Assembly: GCF_963676685.1 (NCBI RefSeq)
Contig: NC_092346.1
Location: forward strand, 74,353,821-74,417,820
Length of the DNA: 64,000 nt
Direction of reading: 5' to 3'
Source: Mytilus edulis
Taxonomy: Eukaryota; Mollusca; Bivalvia; Mytilida; Mytilidae
Shown: positions 24,401 to 36,700 of the stretch, one piece after another
Numbering within the stretch: the first letter of the stretch is position 1
Layout of the letters: each line of letters begins with the position of its first letter
Notes under the pieces: generated by a model
Seen by the model: only the letters and a program-made list of their open reading frames with translations
The model's database searches: none
What the model was told of the DNA's origin: nothing
Program-made: the position numbers and the translations under genes

Positions 24401-27400
24401 TTGTGGCAATCCCCTTTTCTGAGATGACGTCCAAAAATAATACCCCTTTTTCACACAAAGAACATTTTTTTGCCTTAAGTTCAAGACCAACCGACCCTAG
24501 CTTTTCAAATACTCGATCAAGATCAATGAGCATGTCACTAAAAAAATTTCCAGCTACAATGGCATCTTCTAAGTAAACTAAAGACGTGTCCCATTTTAAA
24601 TCCAGCAAGAACCGTTTCCATCAATCTTTCAAATGTACTGGATGCACAGCATAGACCGAACGGTATAACTCTGAATTGAAACAAGCCTCGTCTTGTAGCG
24701 AAAGCTGTTTTGTAACTATAATCTAGATACATTTCAACTTGCCAGTAACCTGAACATAAGTCCAACGTTAAGAACCAGGCACTGCCAGCAAGTTGGTGCA
24801 GGGAATCGTCAATACGAGGTAGAGGTTGGGCATCTTTTACCTTCAAGTTGTTCAATTTTCAAAAATCAACACAGAAGTGATAAAATCCGTCACCTGATGA
24901 TCAAGGACTATTGTCTTATATCATTTCGTCAATGTTCTTATCCACTTCTTATCGTAAATTCTCCACAATCGCGCCTAGCAGGTTTTTTGACTGGTTGCGT
25001 ATTCCCAGTATTGATTCTCTGTTTCACAAGATTAGTGATTCCTAAATCCTTATCAGATGTAATAAATATTCCTAAATCCTTATCAGATGTAATAAATAAA
25101 CCTTCCTATTTGCTAATAAGTAATTTTAACTGATCACATCTAAATTTTCACAAGTCTTATCATGAAAATTCTTCAGATCCTAGCGAAATTCCAATAATTG
25201 TTGACTATTCAAATCCGTATGTGTGTCCCCACAAACAGATTCAATCTTATGTACTTGTCCAATTGTTGAACCTTGTGAATCTTGTTTCATATTAATCAGC
25301 CTAGCAGGAACACATTTATTAATTTTTATATTATAAATATTAATGGTATCTGAGATTCTCCGAGAAATAGCTTTTCAAACACAATTCGAATACGCATTTT
25401 TACTTCAGAAAATCCAGTTCAAGTATTCCTTCGGCTTTTAACATCCTCCCAACTTGAAGGTCTCATTTCTAATGTGAATGATTTTAATATCCTTTACCGT
25501 GCAATGCCTACGAACCACTAAGACAATGTTGCAATCAATTGTTGTTTAATGTAATTTCATTTCCTTAGTTAAGATTTCATCATAGAATCAATTTGGACCA
25601 ATGGAAGATAATTGCAAACAAAACATTTGATTAAAGATAAAAATTTTAAATTATCTAAAATTCAACTGAATTCTATCATTTAACAACTACTACAATATTT
25701 TATGAAATTTTAATTGTGTACTACTGAACTGCAGGCTAGGGTCATTCTCCATTTTTTGTGACAGTACTCTAAGATTTTTTTTCTCAAGAAAGTCAGGACT
25801 GAAAAATCTATTCAGTTTTACATTTCAATTGATAAAGTTCCCAGTTACAACTCTCATCACAGGGATACATGTACTTATAAAAATCACATAAGCTGACCTA
25901 GAAATAAAAGCAATGCACCATATTGATGTTTGAATCAACTACAGCAAACGTAATTATGTCCATAGTACGGTAAATAAATACCGGTTTTAAATTAGTGCAC
26001 TAATTCTGAGAATGTTTTTAATAATCAGTAAAGGATAAGTATATTAAAGATAAATATATAACAACAGCCGTACCGGAACTACAAACTGACTGTGAAATTG
26101 TCTGGTGCAAACTTGAACTCATTTGACACAAAGCCATATACTTAAGCTCATATTTCAACCCCAAAACATCAAACGAGAATGGGTACTTAGAACTTGAGAA
26201 GAGCCTAACCAGAGCGAACAATATAAAAAATGTTTTAATCATCATGGCTGGTGATTTCAACCTACCAGGTTGGGACTGGAAAACCAAATCACTGAAGCCC
26301 AATACACAGCATACCAACATACACCATAAGTTCACTGACATCCTGGACGATCATGACTTACAACAAATGGTAGAGGAACCAACAAGAGAATCAAACACAC
26401 TTGATCTCATAATCACGAACTACCCAAACTGCTTCAATAGAGTCGAAACCTTGCCTGGCATATCAGACCATGACATCGTCTTTTCAGAGTTGAACACCAT
26501 ACCATCTAAACAAACTCAAAAGCCAAGGAAAATATCCTTATATAATAAAGCTAAGTGGATAAACATCAAAGAAAATCTCAATTTAATAAATACGGAAGTT
26601 ACCAAGATGAACCATCAAGAATGTAGTACACAAGAAATATGGGACTATTTTCAAGGTAAACTTTAAAATACTATAAATGCCAACATACCACAAAGAACAG
26701 CTAGAACAAAAGACGGTAACCCTTGGATTACGGCAGACATCAAACGCCTAATAAAGAAAAGAAACAAACATTACAAGAAAAAGAAAAAAATCAGCTGATG
26801 CTTAGCATAACATGAAATATAAAGAACTAAAAAGACTGGTACAGAGAGAGATAAGAAAGCATATTGGAAATATATAGAGGATATAATAACACCTGATCGC
26901 AAAGAAGACGAGCCAAACTGCATAAAACGTTTCTTGACATTCATCAAGCACAAAATATCAGACGGAAACCAAATACCACCATTAAGGAACAATGGACTAC
27001 TCCATCCTGAGTCAGTTGAAAAGGCTAACATACTAAATTAACAGTTCCAATCAGCTTTTTCTGAAGAAAAAAAACAACTTTACAGAAACCGAATTCAAAA
27101 ACCGTTGTGATATGACCAACAACAACTACCCTTCAATTAAAGACCTGAACATAACCGAAAATGGAATAGCAAAACTATTATCCAACCTAAACCCATTTAA
27201 AGCTGCGGGTCCAGACACCATTACACCAAGGGTGCTGAAGGAATTAGCCATAGACATTGCACCAATCCTTACCACCATCTTCAGGCGATCATATGAAACA
27301 TGCGATTTACCGGACATATGGAAAAAGGTTAACGTAAGCCCAATATTCAAGAAGGGAAAACGGTTTGATGCAGTAAACTACCGCCCAGTCTGGTTTACCT

Positions 27401-30400
27401 GCATTTGTTGCAAAACGTCGTAACAAGACAAATAATGACCCATGCTGACAAACACAACATACTGTATCCACTTCAACATGGATTCAGGAGAGACATGTCC
27501 TGCGAAACACAACTGGTTCAGTTTATTAACGATATCACCATAAACCTGGACGCAGGAAAACAAACAGACTGCCTTATTATGGATTTTTTTCCAAGGCCTT
27601 TGATAAAGAAGGTCATATAGCCTACTTACACACAAATTGGATCATTATGGCATAAAAGGGAAAACCAACAGGTGGATCACGAACTTCCTGGCCAACAGAA
27701 AACAAGTCGTAGTTGTAGAAGGGGAAAAATCTGATACAATCAACGTCGATTCAGGCGTCCCACAAGGATATGTTCATGTCAGAGGGAATCCGATCAAGGG
27801 TAAGACTCTTTGCTGATGGTACAATTATATATCTCACAATATCATCAGACACAGACAGCGATCACCTTCAGGAAGATCTAAATAAGCTGGCAATTTGGGA
27901 AAACAAATGGCAAATGGCATTTCATCCAAATAAATGCAATGTTCTTACCACAACAAGAAAACATAAGCCTATTATAAACGAATATGTACTGCATGGCCAC
28001 ATCCTCGAATCTTTTAACTCTGCAAAGTACCTTGATTGCACCATCAGCTCCGACTTAAATAGGAATGAACACATCAAAAACATATGTGTTAAGGCAAACA
28101 AGACCATAGACTTCCCCAAACGTAACTTGAACATCAATAACAACACAATAAAAGATACTGCAGACAAATCACTTGTAAGACCGACTCTAGAATATGCATG
28201 TACAGTCTGGGATCCCTATCAACAAAAAAGCAAAAACCGACTGGAAATGGTACAGAGGAAAGCAGCCAGATATGTCGCTAATGAATATCATAACACATCA
28301 TCTGCTAGTGACATGCTTAACCAACTAGAGTGGAAACCCCTCGAAGGCCGTAGGAGGATATCAAGGCTCACAATGATGTATAAACTTGCCAACGGGATGG
28401 TGAAATTTGTCACCACTTATACTCTCATTCCAACAGACAGGCTATCCAGAAACATCAACACAAATGGATACAAAGTACCATCTTGTAGGACCGAAGTGTG
28501 GAAGGAATCTTTTTACCCAAGGACGATACGAGACTGGAATGCCCTACCACATACTGCCACCAATGCAGGTAGTCTTGAATGCTTCAAGACTTACCTACAT
28601 TAGATGAACTAGACCAACTCCAAAGTGTTTTTAAATCCCTGTATATATGATGTATAGCACAAATTCTTATCAATTAATACTTATTTCTTGTCAAAATTTT
28701 AAATGCGCATCCAAAAGTGGCAAAATAATCAACTTATTGATGGTTGCCGCGTATTGGTAGAAGGATATCCCTGCTTCTGAGTAGTGCGGCATTCCAACAC
28801 TGACGTCATTACAATGTAGATTGGATATATTAGAATATTTCGAAATATAGATTTTTCCAGATTGTAAAAGAAACGTAAATAGTGTAAGGGAGAGCTCAAA
28901 ATACGACAATTTCATAAGAAACAGAAAGGAAATGTGTAAAAAAGTGTATTAATCTAATGTATTCATTTTTGTGTCTCCTTCTTGTCAATCTCAGTAAGAT
29001 TTTAGGGGGTTTTCCAAACTATTAAAACAAAATTAATGACGTGAGGCGATGTCAATCTGGCCATCCACATAGGGGATTGACGGCTAAGCCGTCTTTCCCC
29101 AAAAACTTTTTTTTTCTTCCAAAAACATTGTGAGTTCATATCTGGTAAGATTTCATTAACTGAACATGTATAAGCAAAATTGTCACAGATTTGTTTGTAA
29201 ATGTCTTTGTTGTGACTTCTGAAACTTCATATTTTCTGATGAGGTTCAAATAAAACATAAGACTTATTTTTGTCCTGAAAATTGCTCTTATTTTTAATAG
29301 TAAATTAAACAAGAGGCTCTCAAGAGCCTGAATCGCTCACCTGAATTTTTTTGGTTTAATCTCTCATCAATGATTATTTTGGCTTTTCAATTTATTTAAA
29401 TGTTCTTTGAATCGTCCTATTTTCTTCAAAAGCAAAAAAAAATCATTTTCTCCTATGTTCTATTTTAGCCATAGGAGCTATGTTTCTTGACATACAAGGA
29501 AATGAAATATAAAATTTATACTAGATACTCTGAAACTCTGAAACTCATTTAGCATAAGTTTTGCTGAAATTGATACAGCAGTTTCATAAGAGAAGATTTT
29601 TTAAAGTAAGTCAACATGGTGAACAAATTGTGAAAAAAGTCTTTAAAGGGCAATAACTCCTAAAGAGGTCAATTGACAATTTTGGTCAAATTGACTTATT
29701 TGTAGATCTTACTTTGCTGATCATATTTGCTGTTTACAGTTTATCTTTATCTATAATAATATTCAAGATAATGAATAAAAAATTGCAAAATTTCCTTAAA
29801 ATTACCAATTAAGTGGCAGCAACCCAACAATTGGATGTTTGATTCATCTGAAAATTTCAGGGCTGATAGATATTGACCTAATGAACATTTTTACTCCATG
29901 TCAGATTTGCTCTTAATGCTTTCGTTTTTGAGATATAAGCCAAAAACTGCATTTGACCCCTATGTTCTATTTTAAGTAACGGCGGCCATGTTTTTTGACG
30001 GATCAAAAATCAAAGCACACACTTTGTGCAGGATAATCTAAGGAACAACCATGCTAAGTTTTAACCAAATCCATTCAGTAGTTTCAGAGGAGAAGATTTT
30101 TTAAAGTTAGCAAATATGATGAACAAATTGTGAAAAATTGTCATTAAAGGACAATAACCCCTTAAGGGGTCAATTGACAATTTTGGTCAAATTAACTTAT
30201 TTGTAGATCTTACTTTGCTGATCTTTTTTGCTGTTTACAGTTTATCTTTATCTATAATAATATTCAAGATAATGACCAAAAACTGCAAAATTTCCTTAAA
30301 ATTACCAATTAAGTGGCAGCAACCCAACAATGGTTTGTTTGATTCATCTGAAAATTTCAGGGCTGATAGATCTTGACCTAATGAACATTTTTACTCCATG

Positions 30401-31122
30401 TCAGATTTGCTCTAAATGCTTTCGTTTTTGAGATATAAGCCAAAAACTGCCCTTGACCCCTATGTTCTATTTTAAGTAACGGCGGCCATGTTTTTTGACG
30501 GATCAAAAATCAAAGCACACACTTTGTGCAGGATAATCTAAGGAACAATCATGCTAAGTTTTAACCAAATCCATTCAGTAGTTTCAGAGGAGAAGATTTT
30601 TTAAAGTTAGCAAATATGATGAACAAATTGTGAAAAATTGTCATTAAAGGACAATAACCCCTTAAGGGGTCAATTGACAATTTTGGTCATATTAACTTAT
30701 TTGTAGATCTTACTTTGCTGATCTTTTTTGCTGTTTACAGTTTATCTTTATCTATAATAATATTCAAGATAATGACCAAAAACTGCAAAATTTCCTTAAA
30801 ATTACCAATTAAGTGGCAGCAACCCAACAATGGTTTGTTTGATTCATCTGAAAATTTCAGGGCTGATAGATCTTGACCTAATGAACATTTTTACCCCATG
30901 TCAGATTTGCTCTAAATGCTTTCGTTTTTGAGATATAAGCCAAAAACTGCATTTGACCCCTATGTTCTATTTTAAGTAACGGCGGCCATGTTTTTTGACG
31001 TATCAAAAATTGAAGCGCACATTTTGTGCAGGATATACTAAGGAACAATCATGTTAAGTTTTAACCAAATCCATTCAGTAGTTTCAGAGGAGAAGATGTT
31101 TGAAAAATTGTTAACGACGACA

Positions 31123-31153
<31 letters not shown>

Positions 31154-32886
31154 TCGACGACGACGGACGCCAAGTGATGAGAAAAGCTCACATGGCCTTT
31201 TAGGCCAGGTGAGCTAAAAAGTAAATTGAGAATGGAAACAGGGAATTTCAAAGAGACAACAACCAGAAGAAAAAGCAGAAAACATATGCATGTTCACATT
31301 CATGTGAGGAGGAAACAGACAAATGAAGACAGACCTGTGACTAAACTTACAAATAAACTACAAACAATTCTGTACACATCTTTCAACACATGTTGAGTTA
31401 GAACCATACAGTAAATGTTTCAATTTCTTTTTGAAATGTATACAATATATATATATAATTTTTTATATAAACATAAATTTATATCTATAGTAAATGGTTT
31501 TTTTATAGCCTGGAAGAGTAGTTACCTTAGTCAAGTCTAACATCCCTGATGTAGGTACTAGTATACTATATTTATTAACCCTAAAAATTTATTATTTTGC
31601 ATCAAATGTTTAACTTAGGCTTGCATACACAATGAAATTCAGTTTCTGTTTGGTAAATTTCTTATTAATCATAGATAAAGTTCATTACTAACTTACTAGT
31701 ACACATAGACATCACTGTTTAAATACATTAACAAAATAAGACCACAAACAAAAACGAAAAATATGCTAACAAATGCCAGGACCGGTTTTAAAAAAGAAAA
31801 TAAAACATACCTGCCTAGAAAAAGTAAATTAAAAAAAATACTAAACTCCAAGGGAAATTCAAAACAGAAAGTCCCATATCAAATGGCAAAAACAAAAGTT
31901 GAACACATCAAATGAATAGACTACAACTTTCATATCCAGTAGGACCATCAGATTTATATATTAATACATTAATAAAATGATTGATTTGTATTATGTTAGG
32001 TCACATGTGTTGTAGAAATTATTGTAATTGAAACAAGTGTAAAAAAAATTATGATGATACCACAGGAATAAATATCATAGATAAAGAAAGACGAACACAA
32101 TGGCCAAAGTAAAAAGGATGAAAAGACAAGTCTATGACACACTAGCATGTACATACAAAAAAAACAGTGCAAGCAATTAACGTATCACCATGATCACTGT
32201 GACCCAAAACTGAAGATGAAGACCTATGCTTTGGAAGGGTAAGCAGCTCCTGGTGTGGTGCTCATGGAGACCCCTTGGTCATATTAAATAAGAATCTAGT
32301 AACATTATAATTTTGAGTGAGATATTTTTCTTACATGAAAGCCTGTAGGAGGCATACAGTTTGTTGTCATTAATTTGTAATAAGTTGTCCCATGTTAATA
32401 CCTGCATCTAAAAGAAAACAAAACTGTGACAATAAATTATTATTCAGCAGCAGATACTTTTATTTGCAGACTTTCTACCAAAACATCTAAAATTCACATT
32501 ATCCATTTCAGGAAAAAGTTTGGGGCATAGCCTATGAGATTGCAAATGAACAAATCGCTGATGTCACAGCTCATCTAGATTTTCGTGAAAAGAATGGTTA
32601 TACTCAAACAGAAGTTGTGTTTTATCCTAGCGAGGAAATAGAATCTCCAATACACTTAAAGATCTACATAGGAACTTCAGATAATGAAGAATACCTTGGA
32701 CCAGCACCAATAGAGGACATTGCCAAACAAATCTATGATTCAGTTGGACCAAGTGGGAAAAATATAGATTACCTACTGAATTTGGCTAATGCAGTGCGAC
32801 AGTTATTCCCAGATGAAACTGATGAACATTTATTTGAATTAGAGAAAAGTGTAAAACATAAACTGAATGAAAGTATAAGACAATAA
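18293..32886 (+). CDS. CHAC2: Glutathione-specific gamma-glutamylcyclotransferase 2 (ChaC family), 3 exons
   Basis: Joined exons 18293-18427, 31509-31550 and 32512-32886 give 183 residues; human CHAC2 has 184. The enzyme cleaves glutathione to 5-oxoproline and Cys-Gly in the cytosol. The N-terminal nucleotide-like loop GYGSLIW is at residues 5-11, followed by [12 protein letters not shown]. The FREKNGY motif contains the likely catalytic Glu85, and YLGPAP and AGPSG-like (VGPSGKN) motifs follow. The start is fixed by an in-frame TAA at 18275-18277 just upstream. All junctions are phase 0 with GT/AG borders. Intron 1 (about 13.1 kb) is loaded with retroelement debris; exon 2 is only 42 nt. CHAC2 rather than CHAC1 is chosen because the length and the [12 protein letters not shown] start match CHAC2. 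The reading frame is intact, so the gene looks functional. Confidence 0.95.
18900..19080 (+). repeat. (GT)n(G)n microsatellite and short repeats in CHAC2 intron 1
   Basis: A GT run at 18901-18916 passes directly into a run of 12 or more G. Imperfect repeats of ATCAATAGATYACTATGCAAC follow. Confidence 0.7.
19556..20870 (+). repeat. ~620-bp tandem duplication of unknown GC-richer sequence
   Basis: Copy 1 begins near 19619 and copy 2 near 20247. Shared blocks include GATGATGGAAGTG, GTCAGCTTGGCAGCCCG (19852 and 20468), AACACTTCCCCATC (20020 and 20633) and AGCGGGTAAAGGAGAGCTG (20168 and 20787). Offsets are 614-628 bp. A third partial start occurs at 19556-19615. Both copies sit in CHAC2 intron 1 and are GC-richer than the surroundings. 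No conserved reading frame is shared, and I do not recognise the element. Confidence 0.75.
21683..22146 (-). pseudogene. Broken C2H2 zinc-finger ORF 3' of the gypsy pol remnant
   Basis: The reading runs from ATG at 22146-22144 to TGA at 21685-21683. One in-frame TAA interrupts it after codon 19, and one frameshift lies near 21860. It contains a finger-like [18 protein letters not shown] and a second, [18 protein letters not shown], then an acidic, Lys/Thr-rich tail. The ATG directly follows an acceptor-like TTTCTGTAG, hinting at expression from a spliced transcript. It sits downstream of integrase on the same strand. Function is unknown; nucleic-acid binding is inferred from the finger pattern only. 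Confidence 0.6.
25039..25098 (+). repeat. 30-bp tandem duplication
   Basis: CCTAAATCCTTATCAGATGT plus AATAAATA is present twice in succession, within the reverse-transcriptase leader of the gypsy remnant. Confidence 0.85.
26040..28680 (+). mobile_element. Decayed non-LTR retrotransposon (CR1/Jockey-like)
   Basis: Endonuclease remains begin near 26040, with the open part at 26244-26666 ([28 protein letters not shown]). Reverse transcriptase follows at 27112-27423 ([29 protein letters not shown]), then 27430-27640 ([15 protein letters not shown]). A long open stretch of 277 codons at 27770-28603 covers RLFADG to the conserved tail ([27 protein letters not shown]). Several frameshifts break it, and the catalytic FADD reads FADG (27818-27820), so it is dead. 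The CR1/Jockey label is from motif style and is uncertain between related clades. It is sense to CHAC2 within intron 1. Confidence 0.85.
29310..31216 (+). repeat. Dispersed bivalve-type repeat with 3 tandem ~519-bp units
   Basis: It opens with CAAGAGGCTCTCAAGAGCCTG then AATCGCTCACCTG and closes with GGCCAGGTGAGCTAAAA, a weak terminal inversion. Inside, a ~519-bp block repeats three times (about 29600-31090). Each block has GGGCAATAACTCC-type text, GACCCCTATGTTCTATTTTA and TTTCAGAGGAGAAGATTTTT. A (GAC)n run lies at 31118-31165. Diverged relatives occur at 33825-34545 and, reversed, at 50694-54575. Confidence 0.85.
31509..31550 (+). CDS. CHAC2: CHAC2 exon 2 (42-nt microexon)
   Basis: Encodes [14 protein letters not shown] (residues 46-59), which aligns with [11 protein letters not shown] of human CHAC2. 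Acceptor TTTTATAG, donor GAT|GTAGGT. It is phase 0 on both sides and too short for ORF finders. Confidence 0.9.
31551..32511. other. CHAC2 intron 2
   Basis: AT-rich intron; no exon or element was recognised with confidence. Confidence 0.6.
32512..32886 (+). CDS. CHAC2: CHAC2 exon 3 (terminal)
   Basis: Acceptor CCATTTCAG. Encodes residues 60-183 with the catalytic FREKNGY motif, ending at TAA. A putative polyadenylation signal AATAAA lies at 32900-32905, only 14 nt after the stop. Confidence 0.95.
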   Translation, partial: EKVWGIAYEIANEQIADVTAHLDFREKNGYTQTEVVFYPSEEIESPIHLKIYIGTSDNEEYLGPAPIEDIAKQIYDSVGPSGKNIDYLLNLANAVRQLFPDETDEHLFELEKSVKHKLNESIRQ

Positions 32887-33464
32887 TTAATTCTTGTTAA
32901 ATAAAATGTTACTTTTAGGCATTAGGTTTGATTTTTTTTTTAAAGATAACTAAATGGTGGCCTAGAGATTTATTGAGAGGAAACCCTATATAACAACTGT
33001 GTATGAATGCAGGTGCTCATATGTGGTATCATATTTCTTCAAAAAGCTTTTAACATGTTCAGACAATTTACCCTAGGTTTAATACTCTCAAGTAAAAAAA
33101 AAGTATTATAAATTAAACTCAGGAAATGATACTGACTACAAATTATACATGTTTAAAGAAACTTTGAATTTGTTTTGGTATAATTTCAAATTAAATAGTT
33201 TTGGATATAAATAACAGGAGACTAAGAGTTTACACAATACACTAACTTCTAAATTGTTATTATATAAGTTGTGCATAAATATGTACACTCAAAAATATAC
33301 CATATGATAGGACAACTACTGACGAGGTAGCTGACTTTGAACAGGCACATCATGAACAACAATTCAGAAATATAACTATCCAGTAATTTAAACAATGATG
33401 ATAAATAACATATTGCACAGGAACAATCAAGATTGAGGAATTGTTTTGAGTAACACTATTATTG

Positions 33465-33788
33465 TCAAGTTATATTCTTTTTCATCCATGATATTTCTCT
33501 TGGATCCCACTTCGATATATCTGAGTCAGTGTTAGATTTATTTCGTATTGTATGGTCAACTGGTGGGTTAGGTACCACAGGAGGTAGTGGTGGTGGTGGA
33601 GCAGGTGCACTTGGTGGTGGAGGTATTGATGGAGCAGGTGCACTTGGTGGTATTGATGGAGCATCCAAAGGGCTTGTCAATGATGATCTGGCCAATGCAG
33701 TTTCACTAGTATTGTCTTTTCTTTTTGTATTTAATTTTTTTTGTTGACTCTTATCGTCATCTAATGTTGCACCTGCCAGTTTGTTCAA
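33465..33788 (-). CDS. NAA80: NAA80 exon 5 (terminal, proline-rich)
   Basis: Acceptor TATTTTAG|TTGAACAAA. Encodes residues 144-250, including a Ser/Ala/Pro repeat (about 183-219) and the C-terminal EISWMKKNIT. The + strand frame at 33529-33747 is only its shadow. Confidence 0.93.
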   Translation of the reverse strand: MNKLAGATLDDDKSQQKKLNTKRKDNTSETALARSSLTSPLDAPSIPPSAPAPSIPPPPSAPAPPPPLPPVVPNPPVDHTIRNKSNTDSDISKWDPREISWMKKNIT

Positions 33789-36700
33789 CTAAAATAAAAT
33801 AAAATAAATAAATAACAATTAAATAACTATAGGCTCTAAATAGCCTGTGTCACTAACCTATATCTTCAACAATAGCAATTTTTTTGTTATTAAAAACACC
33901 TTTACAGGAAAATAACTACAATAACATATTGACTCAAGATATCAGCCATGATGGCTTATTTGTAGATCTTGTCTTGCTGATGATTTTTCCTAATAAAAAT
34001 TTGTCTTTTACTCAAAAAGTTTACAAACTAATCATGTTAATAGACACAAAAAAAATGATAAAATTTGACATTTAAGGGCAATAACTCATATAAGTAGTCG
34101 TTTGACAGTTTTGATGCTAATTCACAGCTGGTATAGATTTAAACATTCTCAACATTTCGGAACCTGTCAGATTTTCTGTATTCATAAAATTGAGAATTGA
34201 AATGGGGAATATGTCAAAGAGACAACATCCTGACCAAAGAGCAGAAAACCTCTGAAGGTCACCATTGGGTCTTCAACACAGGGAGAAAATTGCACTGTTT
34301 TCAAGATAATAGACAAAATTTGCATTTTAACCTCATGTTGTATTTTTAGCTATGTCAGCCATCTTGATCATGGAAACATTTTTTTAAACAAGATACCCAA
34401 ATAATGATTGTAGTCAAGTTTTGTTAGTTTTGACCCAGTATTTTCAAAGAAAATTTTATAAAAGTTTATATATGAAGAACAACGACAACAGATGACAGAC
34501 ACCATATGTTGAAAAAAAAAATCACTTTACCTTTCAGCAAGGTAAGATAATAATGAAATTATGCACAGATTCTAACCATTGCCTGATCAAGGAGTCACTA
34601 TCAGTCATGACTAAACTTCACATTTTGCATACATGTAAACAACAATTGTGTAGTATTGTTCTGATCTACTCGAAACTGGCAAGCATTTCATTTAGATATA
34701 GAAAAATAAAACACTAGAAAAAATTGAACCAGTTATGATCACAGATGATCCAGAACATACGACCAGTATTTTTGCTTCATTAAATTGTGCTAAAATTATG
34801 AATGTCAAGCAGAACTTTCATTTTCATTTTCACATTTAAACAAAAGATCTTAATTTTAAACTTAATTAAGGGGGCAGCACTCGAAAAGTAAATGTCTAGC
34901 CTAGGGTCTTGGCTCACTGCTTACTAATGCTGACAATATATCGACCGAGTATAAGATTGGGCAGGAAACCAAGCCAGTTAATGTCATAATCTAACTTGAC
35001 CTGTGAGCTGGGTGTAGTGTTCAATCCTTAAAAGATATGGTCAGACAGTACTTTTAGTTATATCCAGAAATTTAAAACACACTGAATACTATTACATTTA
35101 AATAAGGGGCATAACTCTAGTCAAAGTATTCAAAATCAAACCTGTTTAAATGATCCATGACATTGTGTTCAAATTTTAAAACAAAGTTGGTAAAGTTGTC
35201 CATGTGTACTTTTACTTATCATCTTGAAACCAAATAAATACATAGTATTATTGGTAAAGTATAACTGTTGGAGTACTCTTCTAATCAAGTTATCTTTTTA
35301 TGTACCAATAAATAAAATACTTACAAAGCTATCTGGTATATTGGAAGGTTGTATTCCACAACTGACAACTGGTTTACAAAAGCTGTAACCCACATGTTGA
35401 TAAAAATCTTGTTTATCATGAGTACTGAGATACATTATCTCAAATCCTTCACTGAAAAATGATGAAATAAATACTTAGTTATTAAAATCCTGATTACTTT
35501 AATATTGAAAGATTGTAGGCATTTTCACAAAGAAATGTAACCATAATATTTGTTTATATTTCATGAACAGGTAAGTTCAACTGCTGAACAATTTTAGTGT
35601 CATGATAATCCATACATATACAATCCAGTGGCAGATCCAGGATTTTAGATTGTTTGCACTTATATCAGAAAACCTTTTAATTGTTTTAATCTTCAGTCAT
35701 TAGAAGGGAACCTCAAACACCCCTCCCCTTGGAATCTGAAACAATCAGTTACAACTAACCAGCTCAACTTGAAAAAACAAGAGGCTGTCACAACGACAGC
35801 AAACCAGATTTATTAACATTTATTTGTGTCTTGCCAATATCACAAGAACCATAACTGATGAACAGTAGAAGTCAAAATCAACATTATTGAACTTGACCTC
35901 CACATTTTGTCATCAGTAACAAAATATTAAAATTTGAAAAGCTTTGGTTGAACAGTTCATGAGTAAATGCACGGTCACGACTGGAAAAGCCATTTTTCAA
36001 TCTTTGAAGAACCATAACTCCTGAACGTTAAAAGTCAAAATCGTCATTATTGAACTTGACCTCCGTTTTTTTCATCAGTAACAACATATTAAAATTTGGG
36101 AAGCTTTGGTTGAACAGTTTATGGGTAAATGAATGGACACGACTTGAAATGCCATTTTTCAATCTTTCAAGAACTATAACTCCTGAACGGTAAAAGTCAA
36201 AATCGTCATTACTGCACTTGACCTTCATTTTGTTGTCAGTAACAACATATTAAAATTTTTAAAGCTTTGGTTGAATGGTTCATGAGTAATTCTAATGCAA
36301 TTATTTTGTAACAATTGTTTTGATTGGATTACAGCAAGCGTAAAATTCTCTATCTCCTTGTCTGTAACTAAGGAAGCCGACATTTTGAATTTCGGAATGT
36401 ATAGACATGTTATTTCTACAATAATAAACAAAAGACTCACTTGTTGCGCCTAACTAAAAATCTTCTTTTTATCAAATTTTATTACATTCTGAAGCGACAC
36501 AGAAGCCAGAAAAAGCCCGGTGTTTATGTTTGACGGCGGAAGCATACCTATGACGTCACGTAGTGTAGGGACCAAAGAAGATAACATCTTTTCGCGGAGT
36601 TTTCTTTAATGAAGATTTTACACTGAAATTATGATTGAAATTTAATTATGAACTTGTTTTGCATTAGAATAGAGATAACTGTATTGTATTTGAAGCTTTT

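Larger units (their letters stand above)
21683..25330 (-). mobile_element. Decayed Ty3/gypsy-type retrotransposon in CHAC2 intron 1
   Basis: Read on the - strand, pol fragments appear in the normal order. The reverse transcriptase N-terminal region is near 25100-24860 and the core at 24855-24538 ([32 protein letters not shown]). A frame change leads to the active-site region at 24608-24342, where the usual YLDD reads YLED. RNase H-like remains follow, then integrase at 23273-23046 ([10 protein letters not shown]) and 23033-22836 ([16 protein letters not shown]), and a C-terminal integrase domain at 22684-22499 ([12 protein letters not shown]). Frameshifts and stops separate the pieces, so it is inactive. 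I could not see LTRs. It lies opposite to CHAC2 transcription. Confidence 0.85.

Noticed and set aside
33529-33747. Glycine-rich + strand frame
   Set aside because: It is the antisense shadow of the proline-rich NAA80 exon 5.
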